Assembly (NCBI GenBank): GCA_030180135.1
Contig: CM058240.1
Location: forward strand, 69,001,581-69,065,580
DNA from: Orychophragmus violaceus
Lineage: Eukaryota > Streptophyta > Magnoliopsida > Brassicales > Brassicaceae
Direction of reading: 5' to 3'
DNA: 64,000 bases
Positions 47,312 to 57,478 of the stretch are shown here, piece after piece (within the stretch, counting starts at the first letter, position 1; every line of letters begins with the position of its first letter). The notes under the pieces were generated by a model, which saw nothing but the letters and a program-made list of their open reading frames with translations, was not told the origin of the DNA and made no database searches. The position numbers were made by a program, and so were the translations under genes.

Positions 47312-48663
47312 ATTGTTTTGAGAATTATTTTTTTCTCAATATAAAGAAATTTTTTGAGAATTAAGACTTTTCTTAGTGTAAGGAAACTAGATATAAAATC
47401 GGAATTGGTGTGTTATACACGGAAGAGAACATGTCGTTCAATAATGTGTGACCGTCATGATTCGATCAATTATGTTTTAATAATGATAGTTAATGGTAAG
47501 ATGAACGTGATATAAAAACGCGCATTATAGTTATTAAATTATTAATTCGACACAAAGGTCAAGTAGGATAATGTAAAAATATTTATATTTTTATGTGACG
47601 TATGTGTCTCTTGGTTTAGTATATAGATCAAGTTCATATAAAATTTAAATTCTCTAATATAAAAGACGATACTGTGATGGATCGATTTCAATTAAAGACA
47701 TTAGAACTGATTGTATTGATAACCCTCTTTCCTTGTCTTATTAAATTATTTACAGAATCCTTTATCCATCAGCAGGATCTTTAAAGATGAAAATGTTAAG
47801 GAAAGAGAAGATCAAGTGAAATATTGAGTTCATACTAAATCCGATTAAGCATAAATTAAAGATTAGTGTTTCTTCTTCTCTAAGAAATTGTGTGTGGTTG
47901 AATAAAAACAAATTTATTTTGTTCTTGGGATGAATTTCAGAAATTGAAATCATAAAAGATAAACTTATATGCTTCATGTTGCAAAATGGTGTGCCACCTG
48001 GTCTCTAGGGAAAAAGAGAAGGGAAGCGACCACTGCCCTCCATACAGCCTTCAGCCCAATCATTCCAAAACTATGGGCGAGACATATCGGCTGAGAGTGG
48101 CCACGACCCAGAAAGTGTTCATAAATATTGGGCCATAGTGGGAGATTATGTCCGCAGGTGAACTTCTAAATCCCACGACCGAACCACCAAAGAATGTTGC
48201 GGACATTCCACAACGACCACTTCCAACTGCGGCCATCGGATCTTCACATAACGGTCAGTGGGTAGCGGCCATGCCCGTCCGCTACCAATCCCTTCACATC
48301 CTTATTTACCCAATTGAACCTGGCTAATATCCGGTTTATACAACGACCATTTCTCATGGGTTTTGATGGAAACAACGTGACTAGTGAGTAGTCATTTTTA
48401 GGATCTTGGTATGATGTCGATTAGGGTGTGACTAGTAATGATCCATGATGATTGGGACTTAGTTAGCAATTTTCATTCTCTATTTGATGTTTTCTATGCT
48501 AGATTAACGTGAAATTTTTTAGTTTAGATGTGAGAGAATTTCATGTCCAGAAAGTGTTCGATGAAACATCCCAAAGAACCAAATTAGAGTATTTTCATTC
48601 TTAGCTCATTGAAATGATTGTATAAGGTGTTTACTGGTGATAAGAACGTGTTTTGCATGCTTG
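47312..48663. other. Copia F 3' remnant and unassigned sequence
   Basis: The first 260 bp continue element F. GGTCAAGTAGGATAATG (47558-47574) resembles a copia polypurine tract, so an F 3' LTR may begin at 47572. From 48000 to 48350 the DNA is richer in G+C and repeats CGACCAC and GCGGCCAT-like strings, perhaps part of a gypsy LTR. No gene is supported. Copia H inserted at 48664. Confidence 0.4.
48659..48663. repeat. Target-site duplication of copia H (left)
   Basis: GCTTG, repeated exactly at 56212-56216. Confidence 0.95.
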
Positions 48664-48734
48664 TGTTGGGAATGTCCTGAAATCTACCGTACTATCTCTA
48701 GAAAGTATGATAAGTGTCGAGATCAGACATAAGT

Positions 48735-48815
48735 CATAAATACTGGGTGATCATGATGACTTGCTAGAGCCCGCTCATGATCTATAAGTTTAGGACTTAT
48801 TACCAGTATTGTATG
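48735..48815 (+). other. Conserved three-stem element in U3 (copia H, 5' LTR copy)
   Basis: P1: CATA+AATACTGG (48735-48746) pairs with CCAGTATT-G-TATG (48803-48815, one bulged G). P2: ATCATGA (48750-48756) pairs with TCATGAT (48775-48781) around a TTGCTAGA-containing loop. P3: ATAAGT (48784-48789) pairs with ACTTAT (48795-48800). Confidence 0.7.
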
Positions 48816-48991
48816 ATCCCTAAGGGTCACACACCATAGCTAACGGGAAAGTTAAATGGAATTAATACGGTAAGATGCAAAGGCATTTACTGTATTTGTA
48901 CAGAGAATTGGGCCAGACAAAATACAGGCTTTTGTCTGATTTGTGTCTTGGGCCCATAATCCCAATAGGCCATTAGGATAATTCCTTGGGC

Positions 48992-48999
48992 CCATATAA
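48992..48999 (+). promoter_or_regulatory. TATA box of copia H
   Basis: CATATAAG in the 5' LTR, about 320 bp before the LTR end. The only good TATA match in this part of the LTR. Confidence 0.6.
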
Positions 49000-49310
49000 G
49001 GGATGAGAGGCGCAGACTAGGGATCATTACACACACCATCTGCGATTTTAGCTTGGGTAGCCGTCCTCTCTCTGATTTATTCCAGCTTGGTCTAGCAGCC
49101 TGATCCATAGCTTGTAAGCGTGTGGATACCAAGGAGGAGCCGGTAATCATCTGCTCTAAGTGATCTCGGCATTACCAATCAATCCGCTGCACTCTAAAAG
49201 AGGTAATGATCATGATCTGTATGATTCAACTGCAAATCACCTAGATCCTAGTTAATTATGTGCTAGGTTGTAACCTGAGAATTACACCATGAATTCACAT
49301 AATCCTACAG

Positions 49311-49322
49311 TGGTATCAGAGC
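49311..49322 (+). other. Primer-binding site of copia H
   Basis: TGGTATCAGAGC one base after the LTR, tRNA-iMet type. Confidence 0.95.
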
Positions 49323-50778
49323 CTAGGTCGTTAGGTTTTTGCTTTTGGATCTTTGAATGAATCGATTTGATATTGTTTGTTAATAGCATGAATCGAAAGT
49401 CAAGGTTGATTACTGGATATGAATCGTTTTTGTTCATAAACGAATTGAAAAAGTCATGATTATAATCGTTTAATTTTGTAGTTATAAGCAGTTGACTTTG
49501 TCTTATTCGTTTCATTGAATGAATCATCAACAAACGAATCGCTTGTAAAAGAGGAAAATTAATAATCCTGCGATGTGGAATAGGTTTGTTAAAGTCAAAA
49601 TCATTTTGTCTTTTTGTGAATGTCGAAATCACATGTTGACCATCGATCCTTGTTTGATAATTAATTGAGAATCGATTTGTCCTTAAGTGATTGTATCAAA
49701 CGATTTGTATAAGGTTCAAAGCTTTTGTTTTTAGTGATTCCCTTGATCGTATGATCACATAATCGAGTTTTGAATTTGAAGATATTATAAAGATCACAAT
49801 TGGTTAGCGTGATTTAATATATGAATCATTAATTATTAAATTAATGTATGGTTTAAGCCGTTAACCCAAATCGCGGTTTACTGGAAATTATTTAATACAA
49901 TTGGTATTATTTAATTTCTGGTTAAACCGGATTTAAATTCAAAAATTAAATTTTAACCTAAACCGAAGGCTGGTCTAAGTTTGATTTGGTTGGACCAAAT
50001 AATTTAGAGCTGGTCTGGTTTAGTAAATAACCAGTTGGATTTAGTAGTTAATTTGGTCTTGGACCAGAGTTAATGAACCGACTCGGTTATGTCAAATTAT
50101 TGGGCCAATTGGAATTCTGTGGTCTTGGGCCAAGAATTGGGCCTATAATTTGTGACCCATCCGAAAAACTTTAATAAAATATTAAATTTGAAATTTCTAT
50201 TTTTATCATGTTTCTAAATTTAGAAAGTTTCTAAAATAAGAAAGTTTCCCAAAATAGTAATCTTCTATTTTTGGAAATAAAACCTAAAATCCTCAAAACC
50301 AATATCAAGCTTGGATGTCTTGCCCAATCTTGTCAGCTACTTAAAGCTTATTCAATTACAGATATGGCTTACAGTGTGAGGTGTCTGCTTTTGCGTAAGT
50401 AAAGTAGTATATAGTCACTAATTTCATTGGGAGTCCCAGACTTTAGTGATTATTTGGCTGTAAGAGATTGGTTTCCTTGACTGGGCCATCGGGAGTCCCG
50501 GGCCTTGAGACATCTGGTGTATTGGGCCTTGGGCCCAATCCACAACCGAGAGTTATATGGTTATAACTAGCTGTGTGTATGCTTACCAAGTAAAGCTAAT
50601 TCCGGGTGGCGGCCAGTGGCCCACTTTGGTTTTAGTTGAACATGGGTCTCGGAATCATTGCATTCTTATGAGGTTAAACAAAGAAATTTTGAATGCAATG
50701 CGAGTTTTCTTATAAGTTGTTAAGATTACGCTTTTATGAACTAAATAACTAAAACTCTATTGTCTCATAATTTCAGCT
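49323..50778 (+). other. 5' leader of copia H
   Basis: About 1.46 kb, AT-rich, without a credible gene. It ends ATAATTTCAG then CT before the gag ATG, like a splice acceptor. GCGTAAGT near 50393 is a possible donor, so a leader intron is conceivable. Parts match the leader of I (63170-64000). Confidence 0.75.
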
Positions 50779-53700
50779 ATGTCAAGCACAACAACACAAA
50801 ACACTTTCTCGATCCGGTCTGCCCTTGAGAAGGACAAACTGAACGGATCAAACTTCCTGAACTGGTCCAGGAACCTGAGACTTGTGCTCAGGCAGGAGAA
50901 GAAGGCTTATGTCCTTGAAAGAGTTCTCCCCCCTAGACCTGCGAATAATGCCACACAAGCTGTGAAGAATGCTTGGGATACACATTCTTCAGATGCTAAT
51001 GACGTGGTTTGCCTAATGTTGGCGACAATGGCTCCCGAACTGCAGATGCAGTGGGAAGGCCTGAATTGTCCCATAGAACTGATGGCAAACCTGAAAGCGT
51101 TGTTTCAGGAGCAGGCTCGTACAGAGAGATTCCAAACTGTAAAGAATCTCTTGGACTGTAAAATGGCTAAGGATACAGCAGTGAGTCCACATGTTCTGAA
51201 AATGATGGGTTATCTCGATCATTTGACTAGACTCGACTGTCCTATAAGCCAAGAGCTTGCTTGTGATATCGTTCTGCAGTCTCTTACTCCTGCATATGAC
51301 CAGTTCATCTTGAACTACAATATGCATGGGTTGATAAAGACTTTGCATGAGCTACATGGTATGCTCAAGACTGCAGAACCTAATCTGAAGAAGGCCAAGG
51401 AGCCGTCTGTACTCATGGTGCAGAAGGGCAAGGGTTTCAAGAAATCCGCTGCAGACAAGGGAAAGGGCAAGGCAGTCGAAAAGGCCAAGCCCAAGCCTGT
51501 GTCTAAAGCTGGGCCTTCTGATATATGTCACTTTTGCAAAGAGGCAGGGCATTATCGCAGGGACTGTAAGAAATACCAGGAAGGTCTGAAGAAGAAGAAG
51601 TCCTTGGAGACTACTGCTTCAGGTATTTTTGTTATTGAAGTAAATACTACTACTTCTGATAATACCACTTGGGTATTAGATACTGGATGTGGGGCTCATA
51701 TTTGTACTAATATGCAGGCACTCAGCAACAGTAGAAGGTTGAAGCAAGGGCAAGTAGAGTTGCGGGTTGGCAATGGAGCGAAGGTTCCAGCACTGGCCGT
51801 TGGCACTTACTTGTTGTCTTTACCTTCTGGATTGATTTTAGAACTTGAGAATTGTTATTTTGTACCTGCTATAAGCAGAAATATCATTTCAGTTTCATTA
51901 TTGGATTTGCAAGGATTTGATTTTTCTATTAAGAATAAATTGTGTTCCTTTAATCTCAATAATATGTTCTATGGCTGTGCCCCTCTTATTAATGGGCTGT
52001 ACATGCTGGATCAATCTGCTCCAGTATATAACATTAATACAAAACGGGTCAAATCTAACGAAGAAAATGAAACGTTTCTCTGGCATTGTCGTTTGGGGCA
52101 CATTAGTGAGAAACGCGTCAAGAGGCTCCATTCAAATGGACTCTTGGGCTCATTTGACTATGAGTCTTGTGAGCAATGCGAATCTTGCCTAATGGGCAAA
52201 ATGACACGGGCCCCTTTCAACAAACCCACAGAAAGGGCCAGTGAACTATTGGGCCTGATACATACTGACGTGTGTGGCCCAATGTCCACAAATGCTAGAG
52301 GAAACTATCAATACTTCATTACATTCACTGATGATTTCAGTAGATATGGATATGTCTACTTGATGAAACATAAGTCGGAAACCTTTGAAAAGTTCAAAGA
52401 ATTCCAGAATGAAGTACAGAACCAGCTTGGTAAAAGTATTAAGGCTCTTCGGTCGGACCGAGGAGGAGAATACTTGAGCCAGGAATTCCGTGATCATCTG
52501 AGTGAGTGTGGGATCATCTCCCAACTCACACCTCCTGGAACACCTCAGTGGAATGGTGTGTCTGAGAGAAGGAATCGGACATTGTTAGATATGGTCCGAT
52601 CCATGATAAGTCACACAGACCTTCCTATATCCCTTTGGGGATATGCTTTGCTGACCGCAACGTTCACACTGAACAGAGTGCCATCAAAAGCAGTAGCAAA
52701 GACACCATATGAGTTATGGACTGGAAAAACTCCAGCAATGTCTTTTCTCAGAATTTGGGGTTGTGAAGCCTATGTCAAAAGATTAATCTCAGACAAGCTT
52801 ACAGCAAAATCTGACAAATGCTACTTCATTGGTTATCCTAGGGATACCAAGGCTTATTACTTCTATCTGCGATCCGAGAACAAGATCTTTGTTGCTCGGG
52901 ATTGCACTTTTCTTGAGAGGGAATTTCTCTCTAAGAAAGATAGTGGGAGTAAGGTACAACTTGATGAAATTCAAGAAGGACAGGAACCTGTTCAACCTAA
53001 TGAGGAAGAACAGCAGGATGAATTACATGAAGTTGTAATAGAACCTGAACCTGCAGTACCTGAAGTTCGAAGATCCGGAAGGATCCGTCACGAACCTGAT
53101 AGATATCAGGGATTCCTCGTGACTAATTGCCATGATCTTTTGATCATTGACGGTGATGAACCCTCGAACTTTGCAGAAGCCATGATGGGCCCTGACTCCT
53201 TAAAGTGGCGTGAAGCCACTGAATCCGAGATGGACTCCATGTCTGTCAACCGAGTGTTTTCACTGGTTGATTTACCCGCTGGTGCAAAAGCCATCGAGTG
53301 TAAATGGATCTTCAAGAAGAAGATTGACATGGATGGGAATGTCCAGATTTACAAGGCCAGGTTGGTGGCAAAAGGTTTCAAGCAAATTCATGGTATAGAC
53401 TATGATGAAACCTATTCACCAGTGGCCATGATGAAATCAATTCGGATTCTCCTAGCAACTGCCGCTTATTATGATTATGAGATTTGGCAGATGGATGTGA
53501 AAACCGCCTTCCTGAATGGAATCTTGGAGGAGGATGTGTACATGACACAGCCTGACGGTTACATTGATCCTAAGAATGCTGGGAAAGTATGCAAGCTTCA
53601 CAAATCCATTTATGGATTGAAGCAAGCATCGAGGAGTTGGAATCTTCGTTTTGATGAAGCAATAAAGAACTTTGACTTCATCAGAAACAAGGAAGAACAA

Positions 53701-54732
53701 TGTGTGTATAAGAAAACTAGTGGGAGCAAAGTGGCGTTTCTTATCCTATATGTCGATGACATATTGCTTCTTGGAAATGATATTCCAATGCTGAAGTCTG
53801 TTAAAGACTGGCTGGGAAGTTGCTTTTCCATGAAGGACATGGGTGAAGCCGCGTATGTTCTTGGAATCCGAATCTTTAGAGACAGATCTAAAAAGCTGAT
53901 TGGACTTTGTCAAGATGCTTATATAGATAAAATCCTGCATCGATTCGGAATGGATAAATCCAAGAAAGGATTCACGCCAATGATACATGGTGCTACACTA
54001 AGCAAAGAACAATGTCCAAAAACACCTGGTGAGCTTAAGCGCATGAGTAGGATTCCTTATGCTTCGGCTATAGGATCTATCATGTATGCCATGATCTGTA
54101 CTCGTCCTGATGTTGCTTATGCACTAAGCATGACGAGTAGGTACCAGTCTAATCCAGGTGAGAGTCACTGGATTGCCGTAAAGAATATCCTGAAGTATTT
54201 GAGGAATACTAAGGATAAGTTCTTGGTTTACGGAGGAAGTGAAGTGCTTGAAATGAGTGGATTCACGGATGCAAGTTTTCAGACAGATAAAGATGATTTC
54301 CGGTCACAGTCTCGTTACATCTTCTGTCTGAATGGCGGTGCAGTAAGTTGGGAGAGCTCCAAGCAGAGCACCGTGGCAGATTCCACAACTGAAGCTGAAT
54401 ACATCGCTGCTTCGGAAGCTGCGAAGGAAGGAGTTTGGATAAGGAACTTCTTGATTGAACTCGGTGTATTCCCAAATGCCACTGAACCTCTAGCACTGTA
54501 TTGTGACAACAATGGTGCAATTGCTCAAGCCAAGGAACCGAGACATCATCAGAAATCCAAACATATTATGAGAAGGTATCACCTGATTCGTGATATAGTG
54601 AATAGAGGTGAAGTGATGGTCAGCAGAGTTCCCACTGATGAGAACGTGGCTGACCCGTTGACAAAGCCACTCCCGAGACCTAAGCACGAGTTGCATACTG
54701 CTGCTGTAGGAATTAGAGATATTCAAATGTAA
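50779..54732 (+). CDS. Copia H gag-pol polyprotein (1317 aa)
   Basis: One open frame encodes all functions of a copia element. Gag occupies residues 1 to about 245. The zinc knuckle CHFCKEAGHYRRDC is at 250-263. Aspartic protease LDTGCGAH has its catalytic D at 301. Gag-pre-integrase HCRLGH is at 436-441. The integrase core has D497, D560 and E596 (D-X35-E), with a following RSGRIRHEPDRYQGF segment. Reverse transcriptase has QMDVKTAFLNG (D906) and YVDDILLLGND (Y991-D994). RNase H has FTDASFQTD (D1164), ADSTTEAEY (E1207) and YCDNNGAIAQ (D1243). The protein ends ADPLTKPLPRPKHELHTAAV. No key residue appears lost. The start is the first ATG and is shared with A and I. As in other copia elements, gag and pol are one frame and would be cut by the element protease. 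Confidence 0.97.
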   Translation: MSSTTTQNTFSIRSALEKDKLNGSNFLNWSRNLRLVLRQEKKAYVLERVLPPRPANNATQAVKNAWDTHSSDANDVVCLMLATMAPELQMQWEGLNCPIELMANLKALFQEQARTERFQTVKNLLDCKMAKDTAVSPHVLKMMGYLDHLTRLDCPISQELACDIVLQSLTPAYDQFILNYNMHGLIKTLHELHGMLKTAEPNLKKAKEPSVLMVQKGKGFKKSAADKGKGKAVEKAKPKPVSKAGPSDICHFCKEAGHYRRDCKKYQEGLKKKKSLETTASGIFVIEVNTTTSDNTTWVLDTGCGAHICTNMQALSNSRRLKQGQVELRVGNGAKVPALAVGTYLLSLPSGLILELENCYFVPAISRNIISVSLLDLQGFDFSIKNKLCSFNLNNMFYGCAPLINGLYMLDQSAPVYNINTKRVKSNEENETFLWHCRLGHISEKRVKRLHSNGLLGSFDYESCEQCESCLMGKMTRAPFNKPTERASELLGLIHTDVCGPMSTNARGNYQYFITFTDDFSRYGYVYLMKHKSETFEKFKEFQNEVQNQLGKSIKALRSDRGGEYLSQEFRDHLSECGIISQLTPPGTPQWNGVSERRNRTLLDMVRSMISHTDLPISLWGYALLTATFTLNRVPSKAVAKTPYELWTGKTPAMSFLRIWGCEAYVKRLISDKLTAKSDKCYFIGYPRDTKAYYFYLRSENKIFVARDCTFLEREFLSKKDSGSKVQLDEIQEGQEPVQPNEEEQQDELHEVVIEPEPAVPEVRRSGRIRHEPDRYQGFLVTNCHDLLIIDGDEPSNFAEAMMGPDSLKWREATESEMDSMSVNRVFSLVDLPAGAKAIECKWIFKKKIDMDGNVQIYKARLVAKGFKQIHGIDYDETYSPVAMMKSIRILLATAAYYDYEIWQMDVKTAFLNGILEEDVYMTQPDGYIDPKNAGKVCKLHKSIYGLKQASRSWNLRFDEAIKNFDFIRNKEEQCVYKKTSGSKVAFLILYVDDILLLGNDIPMLKSVKDWLGSCFSMKDMGEAAYVLGIRIFRDRSKKLIGLCQDAYIDKILHRFGMDKSKKGFTPMIHGATLSKEQCPKTPGELKRMSRIPYASAIGSIMYAMICTRPDVAYALSMTSRYQSNPGESHWIAVKNILKYLRNTKDKFLVYGGSEVLEMSGFTDASFQTDKDDFRSQSRYIFCLNGGAVSWESSKQSTVADSTTEAEYIAASEAAKEGVWIRNFLIELGVFPNATEPLALYCDNNGAIAQAKEPRHHQKSKHIMRRYHLIRDIVNRGEVMVSRVPTDENVADPLTKPLPRPKHELHTAAVGIRDIQM

Positions 54733-55550
54733 TCTCTTTTTGAGTGGGAGTTGTGAGGGCTTTATTTTAGTTATTTTGATTGGTTCATGTAAACATTTTA
54801 AATGTTAATGAAATTTTATTTCTGGATTATTTTTAACTGTGATATAAAATAATCGTTCCAAAATGATTCATGTCATCATATATGGGCCATCGAAGTACAT
54901 GAGTAGACTTGATCCTGAAACCCCATATTTAACGAAATGACATAAATCATAATGTCCATAGTCGAAGGTTGTTGAAATTGGAACACCAACAACCACTTGA
55001 GACTAGAGTGTGTTGAGACTTATGACCAAGTTTCGAGGGGTCATAGATGCGCGGCATCAAAGTCGACACATAGGTATATGTAGGGGAGCATATGACCGGA
55101 CATGGCCCGCTGATGAGAACTCTACAAGATATTAATATATGTGTCATAAGAGGTTCTCATATACGACTATAGAGTATAGTCCTTAGACCTGAGTTCGCAT
55201 GCATGTGGCTGCACATGGAGTGATGCGCTTTGATCATTGTCTAACGCTGTTTCGTAACTGGGAGCTATAAGGACCTTGGTTGGGTGTATTATAAAGTGAG
55301 TAGTTCATAGTGATGGAACAAGATGGGATTTGTCCCTGCCATATAACGGAGGTAATATCTCTAGGCCAATCGGAGACTTGATAGCTGGTAAGAGAGTGGT
55401 CACTCCCAAACGGACTTGCCAAAGTCGTTTGAATTGTCAGTATCAAATCTGGTCCGATTAAAATGGTCTGGCTATATAAGGATGACACGCATCTTGCCTT
55501 ATGCCAGATCGAGATATTGAGACAAAAGGACTAGGGAATGTAGGATTCCA
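54733..55550 (+). other. Conserved 3' noncoding region of copia H
   Basis: About 820 bp without credible coding, alignable with the same region of A and I. Two neighbouring hairpins stand out: ATGAGAACTCT (55113-55123) pairing with AGAG-G-TTCTCAT (55149-55160), and GACTATA-GAG-TATAGTC (55165-55181). Confidence 0.75.
55113..55181 (+). other. Hairpin pair in the copia H 3' noncoding region
   Basis: Equivalent paired arms occur in I (58502-58568) and A (about 985-1059). The first stem shows a G-C (H, A) to A-T (I) change on both arms. Confidence 0.6.
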
Positions 55551-55554
55551 GTAC

Positions 55555-55565
55555 AAGTGGGAGAT
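55555..55565 (+). other. Polypurine tract of copia H
   Basis: AAGTGGGAGAT directly before the 3' LTR, identical in A and I. Confidence 0.92.
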
Positions 55566-56211
55566 TGTTGGGAATGTCCTGAAATCTACCGTACTATCTC
55601 TAGAAAGTATGATAAGTGTCGAGATCAGACATAAGTCATAAATACTGGGTGATCATGATGACTTGCTAGAGCCCGCTCATGATCTATAAGTTTAGGACTT
55701 ATTACCAGTATTGTATGATCCCTAAGGGTCACACACCATAGCTAACGGGAAAGTTAAATGGAATTAATACGGTAAGATGCAAAGGCATTTACTGTATTTG
55801 TACAGAGAATTGGGCCAGAAAAAATACAGGCTTTTGTCTGATTTGTATCTTGGGCCCATAATCCCAATAGGCCATTAGGATAATTCCTTGGGCCCATATA
55901 AGGGATGAGAGGCGCAGACTAGGGATCATTACACACACCATCTGCGATTTTAGCTTGGGTAGCCGTCCTCTCTCTGATTTATTCCAGCTTGGTCTAGCAG
56001 CCTGATCCATAGCTTGTAAGCGTGTGGATACCAAGGAGGAGCCGGTAATCATCTGCTCTAAGTGATCTCGACATTACCAATCAATCCGCTGCACTCTAAA
56101 AGAGGTAATGATCCTGATCTGTATGATTCAACTGCAAATCACCTAGATCCTAGTTAATTATGTGCTAGGTTGTAACCTGAGAATTACACCATGAATTCAC
56201 ATAATCCTACA
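55566..56211 (+). repeat. 3' LTR of copia H
   Basis: 646 bp, differing from the 5' LTR at about four sites (near 55820, 55849, 56071 and 56114). Includes the U3 fold at 55637-55717. Confidence 0.97.
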
Positions 56212-56216
56212 GCTTG
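56212..56216. repeat. Target-site duplication of copia H (right)
   Basis: GCTTG, identical to 48659-48663. Confidence 0.95.
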
Positions 56217-56763
56217 TTCATTGTTTAATCACAATTGGAAGATTGTTTTTGATTAATGATTTAACAGTGTGATTAATATCAACGAATTTGATTAGTTTAT
56301 CTTAATGTTTTAAACCTAAGGATTAGCATTGTTAAATGGCTATTAGGATTGAACTAAATGCATGCTTATCTTTTGATTGCCAACGAAAATTTATGTGATT
56401 ACTTGATTAGCATATGAGTTAGTTCATGAAAGTGGATTAGCTTGATTAGTGATCTTAGGCCATGTTTAGCATTGTGTGAATGTATGATCATCATAGATTG
56501 TCTCTAGATCATCTGAAATCATTGACATCATCATAGGATTCGCTTTTTATCATTTGCTTAATCTCTTTTAGATTTCTTGTTGTTTTCTTATTGCTTGCTT
56601 GCCTTCCATTTATCTCTTAGGATTGTAGCTTCAAAATTAAATCTGAATTTGGCTTAGATCAATAGGATTATATGCATTCCAAGTGCTCAGTTTTTAACCC
56701 ATTTGGATTGACACATCTCAATACCACAACGTTACAATTAGTGTTTTGAGGAACTGATAGCAC
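56217..56763. other. Unassigned, continues 47572-48663
   Basis: AT-rich, no gene seen. It was contiguous with 48663 before copia H inserted. Confidence 0.5.
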
Positions 56764-57478
56764 TTGAAACCAAGAAAAAATCCTAAGTATCTTTCAGTGG
56801 TTCTGGTATTTCTCAACTTTGATAATACTTTTGAGATTGAGTGTGATGCCTCAGGTACATGTATAGGAGCAGTCATAATTCAAGCAGGCATGATAGTATC
56901 TTACTTTAGTAAGAATTTAATTGGAGCTACATTGAACTACCCAATGTATGAAAATAAATTATATGTATTAGTGAGATCACTCGATACATGGAAGCACTAT
57001 CTACTCTAAAAGGAGTTTTTCATCCATATCAACCATGAAAAACTCTAGCATCTAAGGGGCCAAACAACACTCAAGAAGCGGCATGCAAGATGGTTGTAGT
57101 TTGTAGAAACATTTCCTAATTTGATCAGATACAAGAAGTGTAAGGAGAACATTGTGGCCAATGCTTATCAAGAAAATACACCCTCATATCCACAATGGAG
57201 GCCAACGTCATTGGATTTAAAAACATACAAATGTGTATGAAATTGACCCTGACTTTCAAGAAGTCTAAAAGGATAAACAACATTTGGAGTATTATACCAA
57301 CAAGATGGAGTTTTATTCAAGGAAAAGGGGTTATGCATTCCACAAGGATCGACGAGAGATCTATTGATTAAAGAAGCTCACGGTGGTACCTAAGTTGAGC
57401 ATTTTGGCAGAGATAAGACTCTCAGTGTATTGACAGAACACTTCTTCTGCCACACATGAAGAGAGATGTGTAGAAACA
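56764..57478 (+). pseudogene. Ty3/gypsy fragment K: RNase H and start of integrase
   Basis: Reads FEIECDASGTCIGAVIIQAG, then SYFSKNLIGATLNYPMYENK and LDTWKHYLL (RNase H), continuing with stops through RYKKCKENIVA and STRDLLIKEAHGG (zinc-binding start of integrase) to MKRDV-like text near 57460. This matches gypsy RNase H-integrase junctions. Copia I inserted at 57479, so the integrase remainder would lie beyond 64000. Confidence 0.82.

Larger units (their letters stand above)
48664..49309 (+). repeat. 5' LTR of copia H
   Basis: TGTTGGGAATG...AATCCTACA, 646 bp. A CATATAAG TATA box at 48992-48999 predicts a transcript start near 49022, which places the conserved fold (48735-48815) in U3. Confidence 0.96.
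48664..56211 (+). mobile_element. Ty1/copia retrotransposon H, full-length and apparently intact
   Basis: Two LTRs of 646 bp (48664-49309, 55566-56211) with about four base differences, a perfect GCTTG target-site duplication, primer site, polypurine tract and an uninterrupted 1317-codon gag-pol. It has everything needed for autonomous transposition. The LTR similarity (about 99.4%) points to a recent insertion. Confidence 0.97.

Noticed and set aside
42491..47316. Target-site duplication of copia G
   Set aside because: AAAGT and ATTGT agree at only three of five positions; not secure.
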